Shown in pieces: positions 1 to 14,049 of a stretch of DNA of 64,000 nt. Position 1 is the first letter of the stretch. Each line of letters starts with the position of its first letter. The position numbers and the translations under genes are program-made. The notes beneath the pieces were generated by a model. The model was not told the origin of the DNA, did not search any database, and saw only the letters and a program-made list of their open reading frames with translations. The DNA comes from Gymnorhina tibicen (Eukaryota > Chordata > Aves > Passeriformes > Artamidae): positions 1,712,155 through 1,776,154 of the forward strand of contig VXAZ01007501.1 of the NCBI GenBank assembly GCA_013399875.1. Reading direction: 5' to 3'.

Positions 1-3000
1 TGTGGTTGTAAAGATGACTCAGCACAGAAATCCCAAGTTCAAGATCTAACCTGTTGCTAAATAAAGTGTTGTGGTTGTAAAGAGCATTAAGTATGTTTCA
101 GTCTTAGACTGCAATAGAGATCTCCATAATTTAAGATAGCCTGGGGGTACTAATGATGATAAAACCACAAAACATCTGTTAAAATGTTAAAAAGAAATTT
201 TTCCTTCATTACAATCAGCAATCAGATTGTGCATGTGAGTGCAGTGGGATAAAATGGCTGTAAGCGAATCCTCAGTAAATTCCCAAGAATCCTCCAAAGC
301 CTACCACGTCTGCTGCGGTCTATCTAGCCTGTCTAGGTTTACATTAAAGACTCTGGTACTGAGTCTGAGTCCAAAACTACTATAGGCATGTAACAGCTCA
401 AAGGACTGTTACAGCCTCTGAAGGTACTGCTGTAGCCTTTTGGTTTTATCTGAGTGCTGGGAGTGGTATGTGGTGCATGTATATAGAATTTACTACTCAA
501 AAAAAATCAGACAAGAGGAGGAAAAGCAGTAAATATAATGTATGTAGGTACATTTTCTTGATTTTTTATTTATTGTTATGTTGGAACAACTCAAGGACTA
601 TTGTCTTACACTAAAGTTATAACAGTATAAAAACTTGGTTAATACCAAATTTTGACACAGATCCATTAAAGCATTTTAAGACATTAATCAAAAATGATGA
701 TCTCTTTCTCATTTTCTGTTTTAGTGTTGAGAAGGTAATGCAAGACTCCTTTCTCCCTCCCTGGTTCTTGTTATCTCTGTGTTTCCATAACTAATAGAAA
801 GCTTGTGCATGCAGCCAGTATTGATATAACTGTCCAACTGCAGAATGTACTTTTTGGTTGCATGTATTTGAACTTTGTAATATTACCCATGTAATTCCTG
901 ATTCTGCTATTTTTAACTAGTTTTCTTTTAAAATATTTTTCCATTTTTATATTTAGCTCTTATTCAGATTGTATTCTTCACATGACTTCCTATTTTGAAG
1001 TACCTGTACAATTTCGTAGGAAAAGCAGCTGAAGTAATTGAATGTAAAGGCATTTTGTTTGTGTAATTTGATTTTCTGTTCATGTGCAAAACTGTCTTCT
1101 GGTCTTTATGGGAGCTCTAAGGACCCCAGTATATAACATATTTGTATGCCTACAGTTGAGGGTACGTGGGAAGTTTTCAGAGAAGACTTTTCAAGTCATC
1201 TGTGCATAATTCCAAATAAAAGTTAAGAAGTTCTTCCAGTACCTAGAAATGATAAGGAAAAAAGCATGGTTCTTAAAGGAGAAAGTAGGGTCTGCAATTC
1301 TGCCTCATTTGCTTAAAGGAAAAGGAATTAAGGAAGTAAAACTCTGGGTTTGGATCACCATTTTTGTGTTGTACAGGTTGCTGAGTTCATGACAAAGTGA
1401 ATGTTAGCTGATCAAGCAAAATTACTTTAGATATCTATATTGTAAGAACTTCTGGGTTATGTGTGTTTGAAAGAAGTGCAAGCAGAATGAAATGCCATAC
1501 TTGAATTAGATCAGGTACAATGTGGAACCATATGTTGGTAAATGCTTACAAAAACTTTAGCTTTCACCAGGACTTATCTAGACACTTTCTAAATAATTAT
1601 TGAAGTAAGGTGCATAACTGCTGCATATATTTCCATCTATTTATTTAAATGTGTGATAGAAAAATACTAATTGAGAGATGCAGTCATATGGTGCCTGAAG
1701 AGGTGTTCTAATCGTGGCACCTACATGTAAGGCAATGGAAGAAATTTAGAATCCTGTTCTTCAGATGGTCAGATGGCAGAGTACATAAACAGGCAGAACA
1801 GTTATGCTGTCTGTCTCCAAATCACAAACAGAATAGATCCATCTGATAAAATATTTCTAACAATTACAATACAAGAGAGGAAGGAATATGTCCTGATTCT
1901 GCAGCATGATAAGCAGGACTGTTCTCTGCATCTGCTCACCCCCACTGACTTTATATGGATGGTGTACGGGTTATTTTTACTTCCTGTGCTTGCAAAAACC
2001 TTTCTTTTTTGTACAGGAATAGCGAAGGAAAAAAAGAAAGATGGTAACAATAAGTACTAAGAAATAAAGCAAGGGAAATGGATGTTTGGAATTTACTTTT
2101 AATTCTATTATTGTTGGTGTTGACAGTGCTCCTTGAGGGAATAGATGAGTATCTGCTTTCCCTATTTAACATGCGATTTGAAATTTCCTTCAGCTTTTCT
2201 TCCCTATTGAGACTTTCTCAAAGAAGGCATGTTTTAAAACAACAGCAATAACAATACAACCAAAATATATAAGGAATGTAGAAGATTACAGCTTCGTAAG
2301 TTTAAGCACTGAATTTAAATGTTTCTTCAGTATTTTGATACAAGAACATTTACTGTTGATGGAAATTTTAATTTAGCCAGATTTCCAGTGGGCTGTTTAT
2401 TTTCCTTCTTCAGACTGCAAATGAGTCATTGTAAGGGTGCATTGTTGACCAAGTTTAAAACAAAATAGAAATTTGCCACAGCCCTCGGTCAAAATCTGAA
2501 CAGTATCTTCTCTGTGTTTGGAGAAATGATAGATTTTGCTTTTCAAAGTTTAATCATAGCTTTTGCAAACAATCAGTGTGTAACTTACTGAGTTTTTTTG
2601 GTGGTGCTTTTCTTCTCTTGTGCCAAAAATGTTTCAAAACTCTGTTGTGTTTAATGAGCAACAGACTCTACATCTTGGTGATTAGGGCCTGGGCTGAGAA
2701 AGATATGATTTTAGGAATACATAGCATGAGATGAACAGCTCTGCCTGATCCCATGTGAAATACAGACTTGATTTTGTACTCCTGTAGCCCTGGGCACTAT
2801 CCTAAACATCTGGTTATGTTGAAAAGGTGAAAGCTCATATTTCAATTTGAAAAACATTTTAAAAATAATACTGCTAAATGGGTTTGGGGAAATTTTGTGC
2901 TGAAAACTTTGGGTGGATTTCATTTAAAAAATAAGTAGAATATTTGTTGTAGAAAAGAGTTGCCTGACTTCAGGCATTTTTACTGAGAACCAGTGCAGGA

Positions 3001-3039
3001 AAATGGTCTATACACATCCTCAAGTATGCTGTCAATCAG
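1..3039. other. Noncoding AT-rich unique sequence
   Basis: I see no gene here. The sequence is AT-rich with frequent stops in all frames. The longest open frame (95 codons from 1773) has no recognisable domain or coding character. A 14-bp block starting TGTGGTTGTAA occurs at 1-14 and again at 70-83, a short local duplication at the window edge. No transposable element could be recognised. Confidence 0.6.
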
Positions 3040-3095
3040 GAAGACCTGTTAGGTCATGCAGTCCTTCTTTCTGTGGCCACAGGAGGGTTGACCAC
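3040..3095 (-). repeat. Possible short CR1 3'-end fragment
   Basis: The stretch reads like a decayed antisense CR1 tail: a block resembling 'GAAGACCTGTTAGGTCAT', then a 'cAGTCC' block, then an 'aGGAGGGTTG' block. This is the order seen where CR1 antisense tails say that a region was 'gathered to a few days'-style conserved words (GACCT...GATCATCTAGTCC...GCAGG). Only about 55 bases can be aligned by eye and no octamer tail is visible, so chance resemblance is possible. Confidence 0.25.
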
Positions 3096-6000
3096 AGGTT
3101 ATAACATAGAAAATAGGAATCATATTTCATAGAGAGAAGTTCTTGAGAGAATACAACTATTAAATAAAAATAAACCTTTTGGGGGAGCCAGCACAGGAAA
3201 TAGTTACGAATGTTTCCTGTATGAATCTGGCTAAACTGTTAGTCTTGCAGAAATCCCATAGGATATTTAGTAATTTCACTCATCTAGTTCAAGCACCAAG
3301 ATCAATATTAGGTGAACTTTTATGTGCATAAATAAGAAGAATTCTGGATTTTTTTTTTTTTGGTCTTTATGGGATACACATAGAACCAATGTGCTAGCTT
3401 TTTGGGATCTTTCTGAAAATAAAGAAAATGAATGAGCAACTGAAATACAATCTGTCAACTCACTATTTTCTCACGTGATTGTTGTAGACATGGAGAGCCT
3501 GGTCTCTTTTTTATCCTGTGGAAGTTCCTTCCTCCTCTGTTGAATGAAATATTTGTTTCATATATGACAAGTATGATCATTAAATGCCACAGTCTCTGCA
3601 TTTTCCTTATCCACCTCTAAAGAAATCTGATCTTATTGTGAAGGAGGGAAGAAAAGGCAAATTAAAAAACAGTCATTAGTGGAGATCTTGGAGGAACTCA
3701 GGATTCCCAGCAAGGCAGAACTCTCCTTAACTTCTCTGGGGAGAAGATGTAGGCAAAAATGCTGAAGGCAAGCAAAACTGTTGTCAAGAGCGAAGCTTGG
3801 GAATGTGGTGAAGAGCTGTATAACCTTTGTCAAACTAATATCAGCTCATGTCAGTAGTTATTGTTTAAAACAAAAAGGTGCCTAGTTGATGCTAAAATTC
3901 CATTGTTAAAACTCTGTAGAAATACCATGTCTTCATGAAATTAGCAATAGTTATGTTATAGATCTTCAGATACTGACATGATTTCTTGTTAGGCATTTGG
4001 AAAGTTTTTGGCTACGTTCAGGTCTGGAATTCAGTTTTCAGCTGGATTCTGATGCAGTTGCCCTAGGAATCACAAAGCCTTATATGAGGAAGGGATAGGA
4101 GATTGGCAGACAGCTGCTGTGGCACAGAATCAGCTACACTGTGCTTATTGACTGTAGTGTTAGCTGCTGTAAATGGAAATGAGCTCATTTTGCCTTTGGA
4201 AGCAACTTGACAGGAATATGGACCTTACTACAGACTTCTTTAAAATTCTGGATGAGACAATTAATATGTGAATCTTCAAACTACTGAAGCTAGGCTGCCA
4301 AAGCTATCTTAGACTTTTTTATTTTCCCCCCAGTATGGCACAAGATGCAGTATGAGCACCTCCTGAGTATAAGCATTCAGGTCCTTGGAGGACATCTCAG
4401 GGCACTGCTTTATGAAGCAAAGCCTTGCTTTCCTGAAGCTGAAAATAAGATGCTCACTTTTCTGGCAAATCAGTCTGGCAAAAACATTGCATAAAAACTC
4501 AGTGGTTCCTAGCTTTGAGTTAATCATTAAAAAGCAATTTGATTTTGTGGCAAATCTCACAAACTGCAGAAATAGAACTCAGTGTTTTGGTAAAAATTCC
4601 TAGATGAGAAAGAAAATCTTTTCGAGTCAGGCATGTATCCTTCATACTTGTAGTGTTAATCTACATTTAACAGAAAGAAGCAAGCTTACTCGGCTTTTTT
4701 TTTATATATGCATGCTCTGTCTTCAAAATAATTAACTGGAAAAATGGAAACAACACATTTTAACTGTTGTGTTAAAGCACTCTCATTTGAATTGAAACCA
4801 AATAGCCTCTTGCAAAGCTGCGTCTCATTTTCATGCTATTATGCAAATAAACACTAGAGATGAATCACAGATATTACTTCTTAATCCATTTTCTGGAACT
4901 GTGTTTAGCACACACAAGTCAAAGCAGTTCAAGATTCTGCAAGGCTACTCTCAGTAACAAGCAGTGCCAGTGCTAAAGTTCAGCAAATGTAGCCTAGGGC
5001 CTCTGTGAAGAAACCAGAGCTTTGAGCAGTTAATGGAATTAACCTTGCCAAGTTGCTTGCAGTATCACGAAAAACATGTTGTTCCTTCATGATCAAGGTA
5101 AATAACTTCCTATATTTACCTCTGGTCTTCAGATAAGTATTAGAGATATTTAAAACTTGCCTTTTGGATATCTTATGTAGAAGCTTTTTCTTAGCACCTC
5201 AGTGGAATCTCTCCTCAGGTCATTGAAAAGAAAACTACTTTTTCCTCAACTGGCAAACAAAGCTGATTACTTTTACTCTGAATGAAGGTCAGGTATGAAA
5301 CACATCCTCCCTGTGTAAGTTAGTTCAAAAAATAGGATATGTAGGGCTTTCAAGGCTTAACAAACTTGTTTTGTCTCGGTCCACTTGTCTTGTCATCTTT
5401 TGCCATTTCCATGTAATTTTTTGGATAAGGTTCTTGCCACACAATTGCTTGCAGGATTGCGTTAGGTTTTTTTTTTTTTTTATTATGAATGACATCCTTT
5501 CATGTGCAAATAGGTAACAAAGCACAGAAATCGCCAATGAAATATTAACTGAAAAGCAATAGCTGAGATCTCCTTCCCCAGCAGTGGTAAGGGCATTCTT
5601 ACCTATGTAAGAATAACCTCTGCTAAATTTCCCATCTGTACTAACTGTTCATTATGGATTTACACTGCAGTCAAAAAAAATTAGTTCAGGAGTCAGCTGT
5701 TAGAAATAATAATAATAATAATGCTATGTGTAGTAGCAATGGGGTGGGAATCCACTGCTGTTTACATAGCTTTCAAAGGAGTCTGGGATTAAAAAATGAA
5801 TACTAAATCCAAACCCATTCAATTCAGGTGTAAAGAAAAAAGCAACTGCCGTACTTTCAATCATGAAATGTGGTCTCAGTTTATGCACAAAAATTAAAAG
5901 CTTGCTTTTCAAAGTAGGAAGTTTTTTTGAGTTCTTACCATATTGTTCTCACAATTTCGTATGTCTTTGTTTTTATTTTCTGAAGCTGCTTTACTACCAG

Positions 6001-7731
6001 AGCAAGGTAATCCAGTTTTTTTCTCACATGTCTAATTGTAGGATATTAAATCCTTCTATTGTCGGTATGATAATGAAGGAGTTAAGCAGAGAACATTTCC
6101 CTTTAAGTCAGACTAAGCTGAAGTTTAAATTGCTCAATACTTCACAGAAAATTATGAGAATTTGGGATTGAGCCCTGCATTTCTAAAGAATGTTGAATTC
6201 AAGTTTCGTGAAAAAGATAATTTCTTGCTCTTTAGGTAACATATGTTAGTTTTTAATGCCCAGGAAGAATGAGTTTAAGTAACAGAGTTTACCACAATGA
6301 GTTGAATACAATGTGAGCAGGTTTCCATTCCCAAATTTTTCAGGGAAGCTCTAGTAATATTAAACTGAATTTGTATCTTTTTCATTAATTGGCACTTTTA
6401 CTTCCAACAAAATTAATTGCTTTTTAGGGATTTCTTTTTAAGTTTTGTATCAGGATAATAAATGCTGTGTTTCAATATTTTAGAAAAGTTGTAAATTAGT
6501 ACTTTCTCGTTTCCAAATCTACTAAGTGGCAGCACTTAATGCATTAATAGGTAAATAAATCCAAGTTAATAAATAGATCCATATAAAAGCAAAGTTGAGA
6601 AAAATTCATATAGAAAAATAGAAAAGAGCATGATACCTGAATGAACTATTTTCCTAGAATTTAATGTCTAAAAGGACATAGAAATCTTATTCAGCAATTA
6701 CAGAAATGGTCAAATGAATGAAGAAATGTGTTTAAACCATGGACATCTCAAAGTCCAAATTGCACTGCTTTAATTGCTATGTCTCCATTTAAAATAATTT
6801 CTCTGATTGCCAAAGAAAATAAATAACTCCTTTCAAAAGAACCCAGAAAACTGCTTCCCATTGATCAATGTCTTTGCTTTTAATCTGAGGAGTTGTCTGA
6901 AGAACACTGTCATCAGAAAGCTGAGAAAGGAACTAGGAGGGACATTACATCTCTCAAGATGGAAACACAGAAAAGCATTCCTGCGTGGAAAGATTTTATA
7001 GGAGACAGTTTGGCCTTCTTGTCATTTTTAATGATGCAGCCCAAAGATAAAACAGAGTTGCTTTACTGCTGTGTTAGTATGACAGTCTCATCGCAAGGAT
7101 GAAATCCTGTGGGAAATCTCTTGATGTTACTGGGTCCAGGATATTAGTTAGGGTGCATTTTCCCAAGCATGCAAGAGTTAAGTGGTGTTCAAATGTATTT
7201 GCATTTTTTCTTAAGCATTTCTATGAGTTCAAAACATGAGTAAATGAAAATGAAGGGCTTGTCTATTGAAAATTATAATGTTCTGTGTTAGTACATTAGT
7301 AATTAGTAAATTATGTGAAACCGTAGACCAGTAGAACCATTATATGTTCACATGGAATGTCATACAAAGCATTTTAAAAATACTGTAAAATGAATTAAAT
7401 TATAACTGTATGAGAACTTAAAGAAAAATAGAGATAAATAGATGCAGCAGTCAAAAATAACATATGTGAATGGTAAAAGACTAATGCATTGAAAGAAGAA
7501 CATTAAAATTCAGTGGTTAAGAAGAAGTGGTTAAATGTTCTTGTGGACATTTTTGGATTTTTGGCCAAATAGTGAAAGAAGAAATAGAAAAATTGCAATC
7601 ACACGCAGTTGACAAGTTAATACACCTTTGATTTTTTGTTTAGAAAAACCAAGGTACTTTAGTTAGAAATGTCAGATAGAACAAAATAATTGAGATATAA
7701 TCAGTATAAACAGCTGAACTGAAAAATGGAG
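3096..7731. other. Noncoding AT-rich unique sequence with simple repeats
   Basis: I see no gene. The stretch contains a T13 run at 3349-3361, a T15 run at 5467-5481 and a short AAT microsatellite at 5705-5722. Open frames of 60-100 codons on both strands overlap one another and none resembles a known protein. No other mobile element was recognised. Confidence 0.6.
5705..5722. repeat. (AAT)6 microsatellite
   Basis: Six uninterrupted AAT units directly visible in the sequence. It is short and would only be weakly variable. Confidence 0.9.
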
Positions 7732-8060
7732 CCACAGAATCACAAAAATCTTAAAATTCAGGTTGGAAGGGACTTCCAGTCATCTCATCCAATCTCCTAC
7801 TTGAGGCAGGGACAATGTCAAAGTCAAAGAAGGTTGCTCAGGGTCTTGTCCCATTGAATTTTGAAATATTCAAGGTTCAGACAAATTTGTCAAAATTTGT
7901 CTGAACACAGATTCACTATGTTAAATCTTTCTGGGAAAACAGTTCCAGTTTCTTCACTCTCACTGTGAATTATTTTTTCCCTGTGCCCATGCAGAATTTG
8001 TCTTACAGCGTCTAGTGACTGTTGACTCTTGTCCTCTAAGTATTTTGTATGATAGCTGCA
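7732..8060 (-). mobile_element. CR1 LINE, 5'-truncated 3' end, antisense
   Basis: The left edge reads CCACAGAATCACAAAAAT followed by an AGGTTGGAAGGGACTTCCAG block and ATCTCATCCAATCTCC, the reverse complement of the avian CR1 3' UTR. It continues with the CR1 'GGTTGCTCAGGG', 'TTGAATTTTGAAATATTCAAGG' and 'CAGTTCCAG' landmarks, in the order expected for the minus strand. The element is therefore inserted with its 3' end at the left. No ORF2 coding remains; this is only the untranslated end, diverged and old. A palindrome at 7875-7906 replaces part of the expected sequence. The right boundary is uncertain by about 60 bases. Confidence 0.85.
7875..7906. repeat. Perfect inverted repeat, 14-bp arms, 4-nt loop
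   Basis: GTTCAGACAAATTT is followed by GTCA and then by its exact reverse complement. By composition, a perfect 14-bp arm pair with so short a loop is expected far less than once in 64 kb. It lies inside the antisense CR1, at the place where the CR1 tail normally continues 'GATGGAGACTCCACAACC'. It probably arose as a local templated mutation within the decayed element. Confidence 0.85.
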
Positions 8061-11000
8061 TAAAACTATGTTACAAACATCTGATCAACAGTGCAGCCTG
8101 TTCCTACTTCCATTAAGACATTCCAGATAGTTTTCCTTATTTTTTCAGTTAAAAATCTTTACATTCTACTCTGTTTCTGTTTTCCCTGGATTTTAAAAAC
8201 CGCATGATGTGTGCTGGTTTTTTTGCAGGGTGAGGGAAACGGGAATCAGATTTATTCAAATTAGGATTTCCCCCCCCCCCCCATGATATCAGCCTGTCCT
8301 ATAGATCACAAATTTTACATCACTGATTTATGTCTATAGTATAGCTAGTCTCCAGAAGAGAGGCATTTGCTCACCAGTGAATCTACATTTCACTTGGTGC
8401 CTTTTCTTGTGGGAAAGGGGGGGAAAAAAAAGAGATTGTTTTATGACTTCTTTTCTAAATCAGTGTGCCATCTGCAGTAAATAATCTGACCCACCTGAGT
8501 ACTATGTGAAGCATATTTCTGTAATCACTGGAATTTTTATTCAGAATGTGCTATAGGTTTGATTACATGGCTGGCAATCTGTCTCTGCGTGCATGGCACA
8601 GATCAGGACAACAGCCTCCTCTGTTATTTCCCAACCTTCTGTCTCTGCTTTTTTGTAATGCTGCTCTGTTCACTGCTAATGTGTCTTTTGATCTTCCCAG
8701 CACTGTCACAGTTGAAGTTGCCTTTCTTCCACACAAGTATTTGAAAACCTGTCAAAGAGCTGAGGTTTTCATTATGTGCTTTTCATCATTACTCTGTCTA
8801 CACTGAACAAGTCTATTTCAAAGGCTTTGCAAAAAATGACAAGAAACATGACAATTTATTTCCTTGTCCTTTCATTAGATTAGAAATGCCACGAAATATT
8901 TAGAATCCATTTATTTTTATTAAAAGGCATGATGTACTTTGCTTTTCCAAAGGAAAGACAATGAGAGAATGAGAAATATTAATTTAGGCTTTTACGGTGA
9001 TTGAGGGGCTTTGAGTCTGAGGCATTTGAGTAGAAAATCTATGTACTTGTAGTTCACAAATACAAGTGTTTTAATTGCATTTTAGAGATGAATTTCTGTG
9101 AATAACATAAGCAAGAATAAAGAAAACACTTTTGATGCAGTAACTATAGTATAGGCAGTCCTTTGTAGTCAGCCTTAGAAAATTCCATTTTCTTTTGCTC
9201 TGAATCAGAGTTTAATGTGGTATTTATAGTCAGGCTATTAAAGATGTTACTGCTATATAAGCCATAATTTCTTTTTTTTTTTACTGTTATTGCATTTGGT
9301 ACAGATCAAGAGATTTTTACTTAACGTTTCCCCTTAACAAATAAACATGAATAAAACATGCAAGACAAACTGAGAAATACCATGCTTTGGAAGGTGCTAT
9401 TATATTAAAACATTTATCACACAAATTGTGATTTTAAAGATTTTTCAAGCAATCCAAAAGCTAGGTCAAATTATAGAATTCTTAAAGATACAAGAAGAAG
9501 TATTTTTTAATTCTAATAACATTAGCTGCTTTATAGTTACAAACAATACTGTTACAAAAAGTTGAATCATGTTTTGTGTGCATGCAAGTAAGCATGATTC
9601 TAAAGGAAGAAATTTTGAGCCTGATTAAAGCAAATTGGAGCTGTGCCATCTAATATTCCCTGATATTTTTAAAACTCTCTCAGAATTTCTACAAGAGAAG
9701 ACTAAGTAAGAGAAGCCAATGTGAGTTTTGGATTTTGGAGAGTATTTTTAGTGTCTTGGGAAGGAAGTTTGTAAATATTGTTCATAAGGAAGACTGCTCC
9801 AAGTTAGCCTCCATATAATGTACAGCAAACCCCATTTCTCCTGAGCCTTCTGAATTACTTGTTGATACTTTGCATTCACCTGATTCACCTGTATCCTTTC
9901 GGATAATGGAATTATATGGATTTAACCCAGCTGAAGATGTGCGAATGTATATAAAGAAGGCATGGCCTACTGGACCATTATGGGAATAAAGATGCTCCTT
10001 AAAGGACTGAAGTATAAGACAAATAAACACTAGTTGTATTTCTACCAAAAGGTCTTCAGCCTGAAGTTTAGAAAATTGACGTGGATAAACTTCTGCTGAA
10101 AAAAAATACCTTCAGTGTTAATTTACAACAGAAATATCAAGCAGTAAAGAAAGTCGATGTAATAAAAACACTGAGAGAATGTCATTCTAACTCACAGTTA
10201 ATTTGCACATTCTCATTAACCAGCATCTTGAAATAAGGCTCATTTAATTATTATGAGCTTCTAAGTACAGATATAAAATATTGACCTTCTCTATAAAGGA
10301 CATTGGTCATTTTTACTGGATTTCAAACACCTGTCTCTGGGGTAGCAATTTAAAACTTGAAGTCATTTCCTCCTTGAGTTGCTTCTGATAAGTAGGAGAA
10401 AAGTGAGAGGGTGGAATGGACGTCAGAGTGCACCAATACCTGGAAGTATCCAATATCAGGATTTAATCAATACATTTCATATAAATATTTCCCAATTTAG
10501 AAAAAAATTGTTAGTCTCCCACCTGAAGGGTTGGTTGCATTTATTCTTGGAGTTGTACTCTAAAGTAGCATATAGTTAGTTAGTGTGAAAACATCAATAA
10601 AAGCAAATGAGTTTATTTGACATATAAAGCATCATGAATTCTGCAGGCACAAAGCAGTTGAATGGGGTTCTTTCATATTTAGTACATGTCTGACATTTAT
10701 GCACTGACTTATTTTGCACTCAATAATTTGCAATTGCACTCAATTTTGCACATAATAAACAGCACTATTAGATGGCTGGTATTTTCCATATTTTATGGAG
10801 CCATTTGAAAAATGAAACATAATGTAGCAAGTCTGAACATTTTATTACGATCTTATTTGGCTCTTCCATATTTTGCAGTCTTTCCCTTGATTTGCTAATG
10901 AAAATAGAAAAACAGAATTAAATTGGTTTAAGCAAGACAGAAAAGAAAATAGAAAAAATAAAAATTAAAAGTTTAGGAGTCCAGATTGCAGATTCATTGT

Positions 11001-14000
11001 GAGACTTTTCTTTGGTCATAGAAAACTACAATTATGGAAATCCTAAAAAATCACTTCCACAGGCTATTGATTTTTGGTTTTTACACACTATGGTTTTGGC
11101 TTTATTTCTCCATTGCTGTATTTAAAGCAAAAAAAATCATTGCTATTATTTTATATTCCTTAATCTATTTGAAGATGCAATGCAATCCATTCTTTTTAAA
11201 CAAGAGTGGCTCACTGTAAACACACAATCTGTCTTATTTATTGCCCTAAATCATCCTGAATTAAATCAATTCATGTGATGAATTTGGCAGTACTGTTTAC
11301 ACAAAGCCTTCTTTTCCTTACTTACAAGTGTAAATCAGGAACAATGTCATCCAAGTTGAAAGAGAAGGAGTAGAAAGTGTGTTCTTGATTTCAGATATAC
11401 GTTTTACAGCAAGCAGAATGCAGAAGGAATGCATTCAGTATTACTCTTCTTAGTAACCCTCTGCAACTGTAAACTTTTTACTGACTGAAGAGAGAAATAA
11501 AACTCCCGAAGAGACTATTAATTATGCTTCTCTAAGACTAAGCATTTGTAGAAATCACATCACTCTTCTTCAAGAAACATTTCAAGTGACAGCACAATCT
11601 ATTTGATGAAGACACAGCTTGCTTGAAAGAGGTAGGAATTAGGGGAGAATGGGAAAATATTTGTATCATGTATCAGTTTCTCATATGTCTGGAAGGTTCT
11701 AGATCATGTTCGGTCTTTGGTTCATTCCAGAGTGACTTTTAAACATAAATCAGTATTTGTTGTTAAAATGCACTTGTATTAATTTATGTACGTGTTAGAT
11801 TTAGAAAATCCCTCTCAGCTATGCTAAAACCTGCTTACAAGAACCACACTTTTTGTCCTTTTTGAGGATGCAGAAGGAACTCTGCAGCTGAACCAACCCC
11901 TTCAACAGGCCACGAACAAGACCAATTACCAAAAATGTGCAGTGATTTTCCAGGAGCTGGTGAGGTTGATTATGGCTCAGATACACCCTGTTCAGCGACG
12001 TGGTTTGTTTTGCTGTGCTGGGACCATATGGCAGCTCTGGGTAAACTGACACAGCCTGGGATCCTGGAAGAGGGACCCTTTCTTTCTTTTCCTTTTTGCC
12101 AGCCATGTCATTAAATTCACAGAAAGGCTGAACAGTGAATTTTAGTGAATTGTATTGAAAATAAACTAGATGAAAAATAATTTACTTATTTCAAGTAGGC
12201 AAAACAGATCTTGTTGCTAGAAACCTGCAATTTTAGAAGACAAAATACTGAATAAAATTTTCTCTGTAGAGGAGCATCTGGAGACAAACATTAGAGAATA
12301 GTCTCTTTGGAGAAGCACTTCCTTTAGCTGCCATTCCTACCTACATTTAAAATGCATGGGCAATCTTAATACCTCTGGGACTGTTGTAGAAGAAAGGTTA
12401 TGCATTACAAATTGCAGAATTGAGCAAAGAATACATGTAAATCTGTATCTGAGTGAAAATAATTTAATACAGTAATACTTATATGATAGTGACACTAAGA
12501 ATTAAATAAATATAATACAGTATTTCCACTTAACTTTTTTCTTGTGTGCTTCTCTCTTAAAAGATTAGTTTATTTGCTTTCTCTGGGTGCCACATGCATT
12601 GTGTGAGTATTATTCAGCTTTAATACATGTTCTCTTGTTGTTCCACTTGCTTGCATATCTGACATATGATTACAAAACATAGTGTCCTGGCTTCAGCAAA
12701 ATGAATGGCAAGTTACAAAACTCCTAGATAATTGGGGAGTACAATTAAGCCTTCTGCATTTCAGTATTCACTGTTGAGATCACTGATCTTGCACAATAAT
12801 TGAAGCAAATGAGAAAAAAAGAAATTGCAGAAAAGCTTTTACTAATAAAAATGGAATTCTGATTACAACATCTAGATGGACTTACCACATTAATTAATGA
12901 GTTTTAAAAAATGGTGCTCTATCTTTTTTTAGAAAACATTATTTTAATGGACTAGGTATTCACTTTATGAATATCACCAATTGTATTAGTGGAGAAAATA
13001 AGACAGGTTTTCAACCTCAGCTGTTGAGTTTCAACACTGAATGTACAGTAAGAGCTGCTGTTAAACCTGCCATAAGGGAGAAATTCATGTATTTTTGTGG
13101 TGTTAATAAGCTAGACTAGAGGATTAAAATCAGACCTTGCTAAGTCACAAATAAAATTTCTATTTTGTCCCTCCCATGTCCCTCAGATTTCAAGATTTCA
13201 CATTTATGCTAAGGAGTGAATCTTTTGTGCATCTGATTTCTTCAAGAAACATTTAAACTGATGGAAACTGATATCAAAAATGCAGCGTTTCAGAACTTGG
13301 GCACAAGAGTTTTAAATATTTTTGGTCCTCTCTTGTGAATAACAGATAAGGTCTTCATATAAAAAATATTAATTTTACAAAAAAAAAGAATTAGCTCTTC
13401 TCTGATTGTTATGGCTAAAGGAGCCCTTAAAGTGAATGAATGTAAATTTCTTTTTTTTGAGTAATATCCCAAGTTGCTTCATCTTTACAGTACTATGATA
13501 TATCTGATGAGGACAACTACTTCTTTTCTTGTGAAGCGTGTCGCAAAAAATTCATTTTGAGAATACAATGATAGCATAATGAACAGCTCAGGAAATATTT
13601 TACACAGGAATATAAATAAAAAAGAAAAAGTTAATGTAGTCCCTTACTTTCTACTGAAAAGGCTGAGATCTCCCCGCAAAACCTCCCTGAGTCATCAAAT
13701 CAAGAGAAGCTCATCCGTCTCCACCTTTTTCACTCTATGTTACGCTTGTGTGTCTTATCACAGCTAATTGTTGCTGCACAGTCGTGGGAAGTTCTGCTGT
13801 CTTTTGGCAGCTCTAAAGCACAGCAAGTGCTCTGGCCAGTATCACTCCTATCCAACCTCCCTCTAGACCCTATATACAAAAATGATATTTTGAAATAGTA
13901 ACATTTCAGATGTGGACATTTTAGAGTTATAAGGTGAAGAACAGTGAGTATTTTTTGCAGTCAGTAGATCTTTTTATTTTGAGGCAGAGATACATGTGGA

Positions 14001-14049
14001 AGGAAAGTGAGATGCTTATAAGAAAGATGCACAAAGACTTTTTTCCCAA
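8061..14049. other. Noncoding AT-rich unique sequence
   Basis: I see no gene. A C13 run lies at 8270-8282. A minus-strand open frame of 95 codons at 11819-12106 has somewhat higher GC than its surroundings, but no domain, no convincing start context and no repeat identity. No element could be recognised in the rest. Confidence 0.55.
8270..8282. repeat. Poly-C run (13 nt)
   Basis: Thirteen consecutive C on the plus strand between TTAGGATTT and ATGATATC, directly visible. Runs of this length are rare in AT-rich DNA and are prone to length change and to sequencing error. Confidence 0.9.

Noticed and set aside
11819..12106. 95-codon minus-strand frame beginning MAGKKEKKERV
   Set aside because: Its length is within chance expectation for the window. 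There is no recognisable domain, no splice or promoter context and no neighbouring exon.
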